Shown: positions 16,444 through 25,744, numbered from the stretch's first letter. The stretch: 64,000 nucleotides of DNA from Amycolatopsis nalaikhensis (GCF_030264295.1 NZ_CP127173.1:1495501-1559500), one strand, 5' to 3'. Notes: generated by a model from the letters alone, not told the origin. Numbers and translations are program-made.

Positions 16444-17280
16444 TTGGCGTATTACAGCGTTCCGGCGATCAGGCGGTTGCAGCTCGGGCGAGAGCTCAAG
16501 GCCTGGCGGGAGAAGGCGGGCCTGACGCTGGAGCAAGCGGGCGGCGACCTCGACATGTCGAAGAGCACGCTGTCCCGGCTGGAGAAGGGGCAGGGCGCCA
16601 TCCACCCCCTGCACGCCCGCGCGATGGCCGAGCTGTACCACGTGCCTGAGGACGACCTCGTGCGGCTGGTCGACATCGCGCGGGAAGCCAAGCGGCCCAA
16701 CCAGAACCGGATCGAGGGGGTGTCGGTCAACAGCTACCCGGCGCTCGAGGCGGAGGCGGTCTCGGTCCGCAACTTCGAGCTGGCGTTCGTGCCGGGCCTC
16801 CTGCAGACCGAGGAATACGCGAGCGCGCTCTTCGCCGATCTCGGCACCCGCCAGCGCAACCACCAGCTCCACGTGCGGATGCGCCGCTGCGAGCGGCTTC
16901 GCAGCGAGAACCAGATCACGGTGCACGCGATCGTGGACGAGAGCGCGCTGACCCGGCGGATCGCGAAGCCGCACGTGCTGATCGCCCAGCTGCTGCACCT
17001 GGCGGAGATCTCCGAGCTGCCGAACGTGACCTTCCAGATCGCTCCGGCGATCGCGGGCGCCTACGAGGGGCTGCGCGGGCCGTTCAGCGTGCTGCGGTTT
17101 CCGCCGGACACCATCGGCGATCTCGGCTACGTGGACCACGCGGGCGGCAACCTGCAGCTGGTGAAGCCTTCCGCGGTCGCCGCTCTCGCCAAGAAATTCG
17201 CCAGCCTCAGTAAGATGGCGCTCGGCGAGGGCGAGTCACGCGATCTCGTTCTGCAGCTCGCCGACCTGCTGAGCGCATGA
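16444..17280 (+). CDS. XRE-family regulator with DUF5753 domain
   Basis: A 278-residue regulator: Cro/CI-type helix-turn-helix at about 9-65 (LGRELKAWREKAGLTLEQAG, then MSKSTLSRLEKG), followed by the DUF5753 domain (FELAFVPGLLQTEEYA onward) found in this actinomycete-specific family. Such genes are nearly always next to a DUF397 gene, as here, and behave like regulator/antagonist pairs in Streptomyces development (WhiJ-like). TTG 16444 is preferred because GGAGG lies eight bases before it; GTG 16435 in the same frame is possible. The DUF397 gene starts eight bases after its stop. Confidence 0.9.
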   Translation: MAYYSVPAIRRLQLGRELKAWREKAGLTLEQAGGDLDMSKSTLSRLEKGQGAIHPLHARAMAELYHVPEDDLVRLVDIAREAKRPNQNRIEGVSVNSYPALEAEAVSVRNFELAFVPGLLQTEEYASALFADLGTRQRNHQLHVRMRRCERLRSENQITVHAIVDESALTRRIAKPHVLIAQLLHLAEISELPNVTFQIAPAIAGAYEGLRGPFSVLRFPPDTIGDLGYVDHAGGNLQLVKPSAVAALAKKFASLSKMALGEGESRDLVLQLADLLSA

Positions 17281-17288
17281 GGTGAACC

Positions 17289-17474
17289 GTGAGCCTGAAC
17301 CCCGAGTGGCGGAAGAGCAGCTACAGCGGCGGCGAAAACACCGCGTGCGTCGAGGTGGCGTTCGTCTCCCCCGCCGTGGCCGTCCGGGACTCCAAAGACC
17401 CCGGCGGCCCCTCCTTCACCGTCGACTCCGCCGCCTGGCGCGGCTTCCTCACCACCGTCACTCGGACGGCATGA
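17289..17474 (+). CDS. DUF397-domain small protein
   Basis: A 61-residue DUF397 protein with the family's WRKSSYSGGENTACVEVA start and VRDSKDPGGPSFTV and WRGFL end motifs. DUF397 proteins are believed to counteract or modulate the neighbouring XRE/DUF5753 regulator; binding is an inference from the family. GTG 17289 has GAGG upstream. Its 3' end overlaps the convergent PspC-domain gene by 17 bases. Confidence 0.9.
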   Translation: MSLNPEWRKSSYSGGENTACVEVAFVSPAVAVRDSKDPGGPSFTVDSAAWRGFLTTVTRTA

Positions 17475-17652
17475 CCGCCCACAGCACGATGTAGGCCACG
17501 AACTGCGGCCCGGGCAACAGGCAGGACAGCACGGCCAGCAGCCGCACGGTGTTGGGCTTCATGCCGAACCGCTGCGCCAGCCCCGCGCACACACCGCCGA
17601 TCATGCGGCCGTGGCGCGGGCGGGACAGCCGTCGGGTGACCGGTGTGCTCAT
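17458..17652 (-). CDS. PspC-domain small membrane protein
   Basis: A 64-residue protein made almost entirely of a PspC domain: basic start, RMIGGVCAGLAQRFGM, then a hydrophobic helix LLAVLSCLLPGPQFVAYIVLWAV. PspC proteins act in envelope stress sensing in enterobacteria; the short actinomycete forms are not characterised. Start is the second of two adjacent ATGs (17655 or 17652). The gene runs into the end of DUF397 on the other strand. Confidence 0.82.
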   Translation of the reverse strand: MSTPVTRRLSRPRHGRMIGGVCAGLAQRFGMKPNTVRLLAVLSCLLPGPQFVAYIVLWAVMPSE

Positions 17653-17891
17653 CATCTTGCCCTTTCTCCACTGTTCAAGAAGCTCGATATCTCCACTTCA
17701 CCACCGGAGTACCCACTTCCGCATCGCTCGCCGGACGGATTCCGCCCCTAGGGGACCTTCGCCCCCGAGAATCCCGAAATTCTTTCGGAAACTTCGGGAC
17801 CCCCGGTGACCTGCGGCTCTACCGGACGTCGCCACGGGAAATTGAGAGATGTCCCCGTCAGGGCTGGTTTTTCGGCGGGATGTGGTGATAC

Positions 17892-18788
17892 TTGCACCCC
17901 GTGTACCCGCGTCTGATCCGCTTGGCCGTCGCGATCTTCTGCGCCCTGCTCACCGCGGCGTGCGCGACGACGACGCAGGCGGCACCCGACCAGTCCGGGC
18001 CCTCGCCGCTGACGGCGTCCGCCGCGCTCGGGGACTTCGGCACCGTCGACCTCTGCAGCCTGCTGAACGTGCCGGAGGTGGCGCCCGGCGCGGTCGCCGT
18101 CCCGACGTTCGACTCCTGCCAGGCGACGCTTGGCGCGCGGACCATCCGGATCGGGCCGCTGGCCTTCGACGCCGACCCGAACATCAAGCCGTACGCCTAC
18201 CCCGGGCCGGTGCCCGACGGTGTCGCCGTCCAGCAGTCGATGTTCAACGACCACAGCGCGTGCACCCGGGCGATCACCTTCGCCGACGGGAACCGGCTCG
18301 ACCTGTCGGTGTCCGACAACGGTGGTGACCAGGGCGCGCGGTGCGGTGTCGCGGACGCGGCCGTCGGCTCGGCACTCGCGGCCGTCACCGCGAACAAGGT
18401 CGGCAGGCTGGTGTTCCCCGACCGCTCGTGGGGCTGGGTCGCGCCGTGCGCGCTGCTCGACAGCCACGACCTCGACGCCGTCGCGGGCGCCGGCGCCCAG
18501 CCGACGACCGAGCTGTCCGGGCACAGCTGCATCCGCGGCAAGGTGAGCTTGAAGCTGACGGTGGAAACCGCGACCCCGACGGGCCCGGCCGAGCAGCTCG
18601 GCGGCCGCGAGGCCCGAGTCCGGACCGCGGGCGCGTTCTGCCTGGTCGACACGACCCAGCAGGCGGCGGGCCGCCGCGAGCTGGCGGAAATCAGCGTGGT
18701 GGAAACAGCGGGCACAGCGGGCGACGGCACGTGCGCCCTGGCCCGAACAGCAGCATCCTCGCTCTTCCCCCGCCTCCCCCGCGCGTAG
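17892..18788 (+). CDS. Putative secreted lipoprotein (DUF3558-like)
   Basis: A protein of about 298 residues with an N-terminal export signal (PRLIRLAVAIFCALLTAAC) and Cys24 in a weak lipobox (TAAC), so probably a lipoprotein. The mature part contains paired cysteines and two copies of a CSLLNVPEV- or CALLDSHDL-like segment (residues about 56 and 195), suggesting an internal duplication as in DUF3558-type lipoproteins. Function unknown. TTG 17892 or GTG 17901 may start it; neither is well supported. Its 3' end meets the sugC end across a long terminator hairpin. Confidence 0.65.
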   Translation: MHPVYPRLIRLAVAIFCALLTAACATTTQAAPDQSGPSPLTASAALGDFGTVDLCSLLNVPEVAPGAVAVPTFDSCQATLGARTIRIGPLAFDADPNIKPYAYPGPVPDGVAVQQSMFNDHSACTRAITFADGNRLDLSVSDNGGDQGARCGVADAAVGSALAAVTANKVGRLVFPDRSWGWVAPCALLDSHDLDAVAGAGAQPTTELSGHSCIRGKVSLKLTVETATPTGPAEQLGGREARVRTAGAFCLVDTTQQAAGRRELAEISVVETAGTAGDGTCALARTAASSLFPRLPRA

Positions 18789-18790
18789 CC

Positions 18791-18836
18791 GTCGTGAGTG
18801 TTTAGGGCGGTTAGAACCGCCCTAAACACTCACGAC
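18791..18836. terminator. Bidirectional terminator hairpin (22-bp perfect stem)
   Basis: Arms 18791-18812 and 18815-18836 are perfectly complementary with a two-base loop (AG). The core is GTGAGTGTTTAGGGCGGTT. It fills the gap between the convergent lipoprotein and sugC genes and can fold on either transcript. The sequence is of the intergenic repeat type I associate with Amycolatopsis genomes. Confidence 0.8.
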
Positions 18837-18839
18837 CGG

Positions 18840-20021
18840 CTAGTCCTCGTAGGTGAGGTTCTTGCCGTTGGACGGGTCGAACAGCTTGATCTTGTCCGCG
18901 TCGTACCAGACCTCGAGGTCGGCGTTCTCCGTCGCCGACGACTCCGCCGACAACCGCGCGACGATCTGGGACTCCGCGCCCGGGACGTCGGCCGACCCGC
19001 TGTCGGCCGCCAGCTCGGCCAGCTCCTCGGCGGTGGCGACCTCGCCCTCCACCGTGAAGTGGGCGAACTTCTCCGAGCCCATCGACTCGAGGACGTCGAT
19101 GTGCGCGGTGAACGTCGCCCCGCCCGCCTTCTGGCCCGCCTCGACCAGCGCCGCGTCCTCGAAGTGCTCCGGCCGGATGCCGACGATCACGTCGCGGGGC
19201 GCGTTCGCCTTCTCCACCAGCTGGCGGACGCGGTCCGTCAGCGGCGTCGTGCCGAGGGCGCTGCGCAGCTCGTTGTTCTCCAGCGTCGCCGGGACGAAGT
19301 TCATCGACGGCGAGCCGATGAACCCGGCCACGAACAGGTTCGCCGGGTTGTCGTAGAGGAACTGCGGCGAGCCGATCTGCTGCACGTACCCGGCCCGCAG
19401 CACCACGACCCGGTCGCCCAGCGTCATGGCCTCGGTCTGGTCGTGCGTCACGTACAGCGTCGTGGTGCCGAGCTGCTTCTGGATCTTCGACACCGACGTC
19501 CGCATCTGGCCGCGCAGCTTGGCGTCCAGGTTGGACAGCGGCTCGTCCATCAGGAACGCCTTCGGGCTGCGGACGATCGCCCGGCCCATCGCGACGCGCT
19601 GGCGCTGGCCACCGGAGAGGTTGGCCGGCTTGCGGTCCAGGTGCGCCGTGAGGTCGAGGATCTTCGCGGCCTCCTCCACCTTGGCCCGCACCGTCTTGTC
19701 GTCCACTTTGGCCAGCCGCAGCGGGAAGGCCATGTTCTCGCGGACGCTCATGTGCGGGTACAGCGCGTAGGACTGGAACACCATCGCGATGTCGCGGTCC
19801 TTCGGGGCCTTCTCGTTGACGCGCTGGCCGTCGATGCGCAGCTCGCCCGAGGAGATGTCCTCCAGGCCCGCCACCATGTTCAGCGTCGTCGACTTCCCGC
19901 AGCCGGACGGGCCCACGAGGATGATGAACTCGCCGTCGGCGATGGTGATGTCCACTTCGGACACCGCGAGCGCGCCGTCGGGGTACTTCTTCGACACCTT
20001 GTCGAGGACGATTTCTGCCAT
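18840..20021 (-). CDS. sugC: Trehalose ABC importer ATP-binding subunit
   Basis: A 393-residue ABC ATPase of the MalK/UgpC/SugC type. Walker A GPSGCGKST is at about 37-45, LSGGQRQR signature near 135, Walker B AFLMDEPLSNLD near 155, and the switch His in YVTHDQTEA. The C-terminal 150 residues form the OB-fold regulatory domain (IGIRPEHF motif) typical of sugar importers. It powers the SugA-SugB permease with the binding lipoprotein LpqY. ATG 20021 lies two bases after the sugB stop, the last gene of the operon. Assignment rests on LpqY similarity and Rv1235-1238-like order. Confidence 0.92.
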   Translation of the reverse strand: MAEIVLDKVSKKYPDGALAVSEVDITIADGEFIILVGPSGCGKSTTLNMVAGLEDISSGELRIDGQRVNEKAPKDRDIAMVFQSYALYPHMSVRENMAFPLRLAKVDDKTVRAKVEEAAKILDLTAHLDRKPANLSGGQRQRVAMGRAIVRSPKAFLMDEPLSNLDAKLRGQMRTSVSKIQKQLGTTTLYVTHDQTEAMTLGDRVVVLRAGYVQQIGSPQFLYDNPANLFVAGFIGSPSMNFVPATLENNELRSALGTTPLTDRVRQLVEKANAPRDVIVGIRPEHFEDAALVEAGQKAGGATFTAHIDVLESMGSEKFAHFTVEGEVATAEELAELAADSGSADVPGAESQIVARLSAESSATENADLEVWYDADKIKLFDPSNGKNLTYED

Positions 20022-20023
20022 GA

Positions 20024-20863
20024 CTACCCCTTCACCGCACCGGAGGTCAGCCCCGCCACGATGCGACGCTGGAAGAACAACACGAACACAATGATCGGGA
20101 TGGTGATCACGACCGCGGCCGCGCTCACCTGCCCGGTCGGGTCCTCGAACTGCGAGGACCCGGTGAAGAACGACAGCGCCGCCGGCACCGTGCGCGACGC
20201 CGTGGTCGACGTCAGCGAGATGGCGAACAGGAAGTCGTTCCAGCAGAAGATGAACACCAGGATCGCCGTGGTGAACACGCCCGGCGCGGCCAGCGGCGCG
20301 ATCACCCGCCGGAACGCCTGCGCCGGCGTCGCGCCGTCCATCTTCGCCGCCTTTTCCAGCTCCCACGGGATCTCCCGGAAGAACGCCGACAGCGTGTAGA
20401 TCGACAGCGGCAGCGCGAACGTGATGTAGGGCAGGATCAGCCCCGGCCACGTGTCGAACAGCGCCAGGTTCCGCTCGATGTTGAACAGCGGCGTCACCAG
20501 CGACACCTGCGGGAACATCGCGATCAGCAGCGAGAGCCCGACCAGCAGCTGCTTGCCGGGGAAGTCCAGCCGCGCGATCGCGTACGCGGCCATCGTGCCC
20601 AGCACCACCGCGATCACCGTCGAGATGACCGCGATGCCGATCGAGTTCACCAGCGCCAGCAGGAACTCCGACGTCTGGAAGATGTCCGCGTAGTTCTGCC
20701 AGGTCCACGACTGCGGGATGAAGTACCCGTCGGTCAGCGTGTCCTTGGTCTTGAACGACAGCGAAACCACCCAGAGCACCGGCACCAGCGCGAACACCAG
20801 CACGAGGATGTCGACCAGGCCCCAGCGAACTTTGCGGCCCGTCGTGACGGTTCCCATCACCAT
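20024..20863 (-). CDS. sugB: Trehalose ABC importer permease
   Basis: A 279-residue MalG-type permease with about six membrane helices and the EAA loop ([24 protein letters not shown], near residues 180-203) that contacts the ATPase. It pairs with SugA to form the membrane channel. Start ATG 20863 shares one base with the sugA stop; an internal ATG six bases later has similar claim. Family and operon position support a sugar importer; trehalose is inferred from the LpqY relationship. Confidence 0.92.
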   Translation of the reverse strand: MVMGTVTTGRKVRWGLVDILVLVFALVPVLWVVSLSFKTKDTLTDGYFIPQSWTWQNYADIFQTSEFLLALVNSIGIAVISTVIAVVLGTMAAYAIARLDFPGKQLLVGLSLLIAMFPQVSLVTPLFNIERNLALFDTWPGLILPYITFALPLSIYTLSAFFREIPWELEKAAKMDGATPAQAFRRVIAPLAAPGVFTTAILVFIFCWNDFLFAISLTSTTASRTVPAALSFFTGSSQFEDPTGQVSAAAVVITIPIIVFVLFFQRRIVAGLTSGAVKG

Positions 20864-21825
20864 CAGCGCTTACCCCCGTTGTCCGAGCCCGGTGCGGCCG
20901 TGCCGAACACCTTGATGAAGATGAACGCGATGATGGCCACGGTGATGAAGATGAGCACCGCCATCGTCGACCCGATCCCGAGGTTGAGCCCCTTGACCAG
21001 GTTGTCGTAGGTCTGCATGGACACCGAACCGGTGTCCTGCGCGCCGCCGGTGAGCACGTAGATGTTGTCGAAGATGCGGAACGCGTCGAGCGTGCGGAAC
21101 AGCAGCGCCACCAGGATCGCCGGCTTCATCACCGGCAGCATCACCTTCGTGAACCGCTGCCACGCGCTCGCGCCGTCCATCGCCGCGGCCTTGAGCAGGT
21201 CGTCCGGCACCAGGGCCAGACCCGCCATCAGCAGCAGCGCCATGAACGGCGTCGTCTTCCACACCTCGGCGCCGATGATGATGAACATCGACGGCCACTG
21301 CTCGGTCAGCGGTGCGGCGTCCGCGGCCAGCCAGTTCGCCAGGTAGCCGGTCTTCGGCGTCCAGGCGTAGTACCACGAGAATGCCGCGACGACCGTGACG
21401 ATGCCGTACGGGATCAGCGCGACCGTGCGCACCAGCCCGCGGCCGACGAGCGTCCGGTGCATGACCAGCGCCAGCGCCATGCCGAGGACGAACTCGATCG
21501 CCACCGACACCACGGTCAGGAACATCGTGGTGCCGAACGCCGTCCACCAGTACGAATTGGACAGCACGGCGCCGTAGTTGTCGAAGCCGACGAACTGCTG
21601 CTGCGCCGGGAAGCGCAGGTCGTACCGCTGCAGCGACAGCCAGATCGAGTAGACGATCGGGTAGCCGGTGACCGCGACCATCACGAGGAACGCGGGCGCG
21701 CACAGCCACAACCCGAGCCGCCGCTCGGCCTTCTTGCCCTCGGAGAGGGCGGGTTTGCCCTTCTTGGCCGGTGTCGTCGTTTCGGCGACGGTGGCCCCGG
21801 CCGGGGTCGAGTCCTGGACGGTCAC
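20863..21825 (-). CDS. sugA: Trehalose ABC importer permease
   Basis: A 320-residue MalF-type permease: a 45-residue polar, lysine-rich N-terminal extension, then about six membrane helices and the EAA loop [23 protein letters not shown] (about 222-244). Starts at ATG 21825, overlapping the lpqY stop by four bases (ATGA), and its stop overlaps the sugB start. The order lpqY-sugA-sugB-sugC matches the mycobacterial trehalose-recycling importer. Confidence 0.92.
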   Translation of the reverse strand: MTVQDSTPAGATVAETTTPAKKGKPALSEGKKAERRLGLWLCAPAFLVMVAVTGYPIVYSIWLSLQRYDLRFPAQQQFVGFDNYGAVLSNSYWWTAFGTTMFLTVVSVAIEFVLGMALALVMHRTLVGRGLVRTVALIPYGIVTVVAAFSWYYAWTPKTGYLANWLAADAAPLTEQWPSMFIIIGAEVWKTTPFMALLLMAGLALVPDDLLKAAAMDGASAWQRFTKVMLPVMKPAILVALLFRTLDAFRIFDNIYVLTGGAQDTGSVSMQTYDNLVKGLNLGIGSTMAVLIFITVAIIAFIFIKVFGTAAPGSDNGGKR

Positions 21826-23144
21826 GGGATCACTCCCTTCGACTGGAGCGCGTCGTTGAGCTGCTCGCGCAGCTTGTCCGCGGTGGCCTGCGGATCGATG
21901 TCGGCCGGCGGCGAGAGTACCTTCGACATCACCGTCGACATGTTCTGGTAGGCCGGGGTCAGCGGCCGCACCGCGGCGTCCTTGATCGCGTCGATGATCG
22001 AGTCACGCATCGGGTACTTGAGCGCCATGTTCGGGTTGTCGGCGCTCGCGGGCTTCGACGGGTCGAGCGGCGTGTCGTTGTGGTAGACCGATTCGATGGT
22101 CGGCGGCACGCCGTCGTTGATCGCCGAGAACTTCTGGTTCTCCGCGTTGCGCAGGCACAGCGCCGCCTCGAACGCCTCGGGCTTGTGCTCCGACAGCGAG
22201 CTGACGGCGAGGTCGTACCCGCCGATCGTGGTCTTCGCCGGCGTGCCCGGCTTCGCCTCCGGGTAGACGGCCCACTTGAAGTGCGAGACGTCCTGCGGCT
22301 TCTCCTTGGCGTAGGAGGCGTAGACGAACGGCCAGTTCAGCTCGAACGCGGCGTCACCGCGCTGGAACGTCTGGCGGACGTCGTCCTCCTTCGAGTTGGT
22401 CAGCGACGGGTCGGTGATGCCCGACGAAGCGATCTGCTTCAGCAGGGCCAGCGCCTTGACCGCGCCGTCGTCGAGGACCACGGATTTGCCGTCGTCGGAC
22501 AGGATGTGCCCGCCCATCGACTCCACCAGCGTGTTGTAGAAGACGACGAGGCCTTCGTACTGCGCGCCGGTGAACACGATGCTGTAGGGCTTGCCCTGCG
22601 CCTTGAGCTCCTTGGACTTGGCGATCATCTCGTCCCACGTCTTCGGCGGCGTGGGCGTGATGCGGTCGTCGTACCAGAGGAGCTGGACGTTCGTGTTCTT
22701 CGTGGCCGCGTAGAGCTTCCCGTTGTAGGTCGCCGTTTCCAGCGGCCCCTGCAGGACGCCCTGCGTCGCCTCGGCCTTGTTCTGGTCCTTCCACTCCTCG
22801 ACCCAGCCGGCTTCGGCGAACTCCGAAACCCAGGTCACGTCGAGGCCGAGGACGTCCATCGCCGTGTCTCCCGCGGCGAGCCGCCGGGCCATCTGCAGGC
22901 GCTGGTCGTCCGCGCCGCGCTGCAGTTTGTTGTAGACGATTTCGTAGCGGCCGTTCGCCGCCTTGTTGCAGTTGTCGACGACTTTCTGAAAGCTGTCTTC
23001 GGGCGCGTAGTAGACGTTGATCTTCAGGCCGCCACCCGAACCGCAACCGGCCAGCATGCCGGTCACCAAAGCCCCTGCCCCCAGCAGGACTGCGGTGCGG
23101 CCGGGCGAGCGTCCCCGTTTGCCCGCGCCGATCCTCTTCCCCAT
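21822..23144 (-). CDS. lpqY: Trehalose-binding lipoprotein of ABC importer
   Basis: A 440-residue extracellular solute-binding lipoprotein (family 1). Signal peptide with lipobox LAGC, lipidated Cys34. The mature sequence shares distinctive stretches with M. tuberculosis LpqY as I remember it: RLQMARRLAAGDTAMDVLGLD, TWVSEFAEAGW, NTNVQLLWY, EGLVVFYNTL and a shared P-AKTTIGGYDLAV segment. LpqY captures trehalose outside the membrane and hands it to SugABC. ATG 23144 has GAGGAGG upstream. In mycobacteria trehalose is released during mycolate transfer; Amycolatopsis-type organisms lack mycolates, so the trehalose source would differ. Confidence 0.9.
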   Translation of the reverse strand: MGKRIGAGKRGRSPGRTAVLLGAGALVTGMLAGCGSGGGLKINVYYAPEDSFQKVVDNCNKAANGRYEIVYNKLQRGADDQRLQMARRLAAGDTAMDVLGLDVTWVSEFAEAGWVEEWKDQNKAEATQGVLQGPLETATYNGKLYAATKNTNVQLLWYDDRITPTPPKTWDEMIAKSKELKAQGKPYSIVFTGAQYEGLVVFYNTLVESMGGHILSDDGKSVVLDDGAVKALALLKQIASSGITDPSLTNSKEDDVRQTFQRGDAAFELNWPFVYASYAKEKPQDVSHFKWAVYPEAKPGTPAKTTIGGYDLAVSSLSEHKPEAFEAALCLRNAENQKFSAINDGVPPTIESVYHNDTPLDPSKPASADNPNMALKYPMRDSIIDAIKDAAVRPLTPAYQNMSTVMSKVLSPPADIDPQATADKLREQLNDALQSKGVIP

Positions 23145-23290
23145 AAGGCCTCCTCACCCGCGTGCACGCCGGATGCCATGGCGCCCGGAGGGCACCACGA
23201 CGCGATGAGGCGAAACCGCGCCAGCACCCCGACGTGCTAGTGCTCGGGCCGCCGCGCTGGTTGGGCGAGGCCGCCCGACTGGTGTCGGAC

Positions 23291-23336
23291 AACTTATGCC
23301 GGGCGATCACACCCCGCAAGCAGTATCGGTAACGAT
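23291..23336 (-). promoter_or_regulatory. Putative promoter and upstream palindrome of the lpqY operon
   Basis: On the minus strand, -35 TTGCGG (23319-23314) and -10 TAAGTT (23296-23291) are 17 bases apart, about 150 bases before lpqY. Just upstream, ATCG-N4-CGAT (23325-23336) is a short palindrome that could bind a regulator. No other feature is seen in the 243-base gap to the stress-protein gene. Confidence 0.35.
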
Positions 23337-23387
23337 TCAGCCCACCGCGCGTCGAATCGTGATTTTTCCCTGGTAGTGGTCGGGTTT

Positions 23388-23906
23388 TCAGGGGGTGGCA
23401 GGGGGTGGCTTCAAAGCGAGCTTCGCGAGCAGTTCCCGGCCCTGTTCGGCCGAGCGCGGCTGGCACAGGACGTCGTACCGGCCGGCGACGAGCTGGCTAG
23501 CCGAGGAGAAGTCCCGCCGCCCCCGCGACATGCTGTACCCGATGGCGGCGAACATCAGCCCGGACAGCACGCCGAGCACGAGCCCGGTCAGCAGCTGCAG
23601 CGCGAAGCCCTGGTTGACGAACAGCCCGAGCAGCAGCCCGGCGAAGAGGCCGAACCAGGCCCCGGAGACGGCCCCGGTGCCGAGCACGCGCCCCCAGCTG
23701 AGCTTCCCGATGACGCGTTCGACGAGCATCAGGTCGACCCCGACGATGGTGACGTCGGAGACGGAGAACTCGCTGTCCGCGAGGAAGTCGACGGCCTGCT
23801 GCGCTTCGCCGTAGGTCGCATAGGACCCGATCGGCCAGCCGGTCGGCGGGGTCGGCAGCCGAGGCAGACCTTGGGGCGCCCGGCCCCCACCGAAGGGACT
23901 ACTCAC
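23388..23906 (-). CDS. YflT-type general stress protein, membrane
   Basis: A 172-residue protein: a YflT/GSP17M-like N-terminal domain (GSYATYGEAQQAVDFLADSEFSVSDVTIVG, about 22-51), then a glycine-rich double membrane hairpin (GAVSGAWFGLFAGLLLGLF and LLTGLVLGVLSGLMFAAIGYSM), and a short C-terminal domain ending in prolines. Related proteins are induced by general stress; function unknown. GTG 23906 is preferred because AGGTG sits six bases before it, but ATG 23909 or 23912 is possible. It precedes the lpqY operon in the same orientation, as Rv1234 does (from memory). Confidence 0.75.
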   Translation of the reverse strand: MSSPFGGGRAPQGLPRLPTPPTGWPIGSYATYGEAQQAVDFLADSEFSVSDVTIVGVDLMLVERVIGKLSWGRVLGTGAVSGAWFGLFAGLLLGLFVNQGFALQLLTGLVLGVLSGLMFAAIGYSMSRGRRDFSSASQLVAGRYDVLCQPRSAEQGRELLAKLALKPPPATP

Positions 23907-24031
23907 CATCATCACCTGCGCACTCGTGGGTCTGGGCGTCCATCTTGTCAAGAACGCCCGGACGGTGCGAGCCGCTTACCCCGAAAGGCCGGGCGCGGTT
24001 CACCACGACCCCCCGCCGGGGCCCGCGGGTC

Positions 24032-24078
24032 GTGAATGAGTCATTCAGGTCTTCGGAGGTCCTGAATGACTCATTCAA
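24032..24078. repeat. Paired TGAATGASTCATTCA palindromes, copy 2
   Basis: TGAATGAGTCATTCA (24033-24047) and TGAATGACTCATTCA (24063-24077), 30 bp apart start to start, with flanks that extend the overall inverted repeat (GGTC near the inner side, GAC at the outer side). Confidence 0.8.
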
Positions 24079-24241
24079 GACGCGGGTCTGGCCGGGGTCG
24101 GGGCGGCGGGCGGAGTGGGGGATGTCGGGCCCGCCATCTTTTTCGATGACGCAGGTTCAAAGATCAAAAGAATGTCCTCGCCGGACGGGCAGGCTCCGGG
24201 ATGGCCGGGGCCTCGTAGTCTCGGCACCTCTCCCCGGGGTC

Positions 24242-24387
24242 GCTGGGTGGTCATCCCGTCGCCTGATTGAGGCCTATCACTTTGAGCCAGGCCCGCAAGC
24301 CTCCGTAGCTAAGTCGCGTTGAAGAGGTAGTTGCGGGCCTGGCTCAAAGTGATTTGACGGCCTCAGGCGACGGGATGACCACCCAGC
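24242..24387. repeat. Long inverted repeat, 57-bp arms
   Basis: Outer arms 24242-24266 and 24363-24387 are perfectly complementary over 25 bases (GCTGGGTGGTCATCC... / ...GGATGACCACCCAGC). Inner arms 24276-24298 and 24331-24353 match over a further 23 bases, with a small bulge between, leaving a loop of 32 bases. TCTTTTT follows on the plus strand at about 24388-24394. It may be a strong terminator for a plus transcript, or a miniature inverted-repeat element; no gene lies within. Confidence 0.75.
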
Positions 24388-24407
24388 TCTTTTTCAAGCC
24401 TGTCGGC

Positions 24408-25604
24408 TCAGCCCCTCGTCTTGTACTCGCGCAGGAGGCCTCGGCTGATGATCGTCTTCTGGATCTCGCTCGTGCCCTCGCCGATCAGCAGGAACGGCGC
24501 CTCCCTCATCAGGCGCTCGATCTCGTACTCCTTCGAGTACCCGTAGCCTCCGTGGATGCGGAACGCGTCCTGTGTCACCTCTGCGCAGTACTCCGATGCG
24601 ATCAGCTTCGCCATTCCCGCCTCGACGTCGTTGCGCTCGCCCGAGTCCTTCAAGCGGGCCGCGTTCACCATCATCAGGTGCGCCGCCTCGACCTTCGTCG
24701 CCATCTCGGCCAGCTTGAACGCCACCGCCTGGTGCTCCGCGATCGCCTTGCCGAACGTCTTGCGCTGCTGGGCGTACTCCACCGCCAGCTCGAACGCCCG
24801 GATCGCGATGCCGCACGCCCGGGCCGCGACGTTCACCCGGCCGACCTCGACACCGTCCATCATGTACGCGAAGCCCTTGCCCGGTGCCTCGCCGAGCACC
24901 TTGTCCGCGCCGATGCGGTAGCCGTCGAAGACCGCCTCGGTCGTGTCGACGCCCTTGTAGCCCATCTTGTCGATCTTTCCCGGGATCGTCAGGCCCGGTG
25001 CCACCTCGCCGAAGCCCTCCGGCTTCTCGACGAGGAACGTCGTCAGGTTCTGGTGGGCCTTTTCGGCACCTTCGTCGGTGCGAACCAGCAGCGCGATCAG
25101 GTTCGACGAACCGCCGTTCGTCAGCCACATCTTGGAGCCGTCGATGACGTAGCCGTCGCCGTCCCGCTTCGCGCGGGTCTTGATCGCCGCGACGTCCGAC
25201 CCCAGGTCCGGCTCCGACATCGAGAACGAGCCGCGCACCTCGCCCGTCGCCATCCGGGGCAGGAAGTGCTGCTTCTGCGCCTCCGTGCCGTGGCGGGAGA
25301 TCATGTGCGCCACGATGAAGTGGGTGTTGATCACGCCGGACACGCTCATCCAGCCCCGCGCGATCTCCTCGACGACCAGCGCGTAGGTCAGCAGCGACTC
25401 GCCGAGCCCGCCGTACTCCTCCGGGATGGTGATCCCGAACAGGCCCATCTCCTTCATGCCCTCGACGATGTCGGCGGGGTAGGTGTCGGCGTGCTCGAGC
25501 TCCTGCGCGTGCGGGATGACCTCCTTGTCCACGAACGAGCGGACCGTCGACAGGATCTCCTGCTGCACGTCGGTCAGGCCGGCGGTCTGGGCGAGACGGG
25601 CCAT
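24408..25604 (-). CDS. Acyl-CoA dehydrogenase
   Basis: A 398-residue FAD enzyme that oxidises acyl-CoA to trans-2-enoyl-CoA. The three-part fold is clear: helical N-terminus, beta domain with FSMSEPDLGSDVAAIKT (about 130-146) and WLTNGG, and the C-terminal helical domain. The catalytic base is expected in the segment IHGGYGYSKEYEIERLMREA (about 355-374), where the Glu of YSKEYEIER sits as in short/branched-chain enzymes. ATG 25604 has GGGAG upstream; the longer frame to 26117 is not protein-like. Chain-length preference cannot be read. It stands alone, ending beside a long inverted repeat. Confidence 0.92.
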   Translation of the reverse strand: MARLAQTAGLTDVQQEILSTVRSFVDKEVIPHAQELEHADTYPADIVEGMKEMGLFGITIPEEYGGLGESLLTYALVVEEIARGWMSVSGVINTHFIVAHMISRHGTEAQKQHFLPRMATGEVRGSFSMSEPDLGSDVAAIKTRAKRDGDGYVIDGSKMWLTNGGSSNLIALLVRTDEGAEKAHQNLTTFLVEKPEGFGEVAPGLTIPGKIDKMGYKGVDTTEAVFDGYRIGADKVLGEAPGKGFAYMMDGVEVGRVNVAARACGIAIRAFELAVEYAQQRKTFGKAIAEHQAVAFKLAEMATKVEAAHLMMVNAARLKDSGERNDVEAGMAKLIASEYCAEVTQDAFRIHGGYGYSKEYEIERLMREAPFLLIGEGTSEIQKTIISRGLLREYKTRG

Positions 25605-25744
25605 CACGGCTCCCTTTCCGTTCGACGCCGGCTCCCGGCGCTGGGTTACCGGTGAGTATGACCCCATTCCGGCGACCCTGCTATGAGGGCGCTCACGCTG
25701 CCGGTGATCCGCACCGTAAAGTGCGGCGCGGAGGGGAGAAAGCC

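Larger units (their letters stand above)
23907..24407. other. Gene-free spacer with two repeat structures
   Basis: About 500 bases upstream of the stress-protein gene and downstream of the acyl-CoA dehydrogenase gene. It contains the second palindrome pair (24033-24077), a locally AT-richer patch near 24137-24180, and a long inverted repeat (24242-24387). I see no gene. Confidence 0.7.

Noticed and set aside
24137..24180. AT-richer patch as a promoter or transferred island
   Set aside because: It is only about 40 bases, with no gene placed to use it and no convincing -35/-10 pair.
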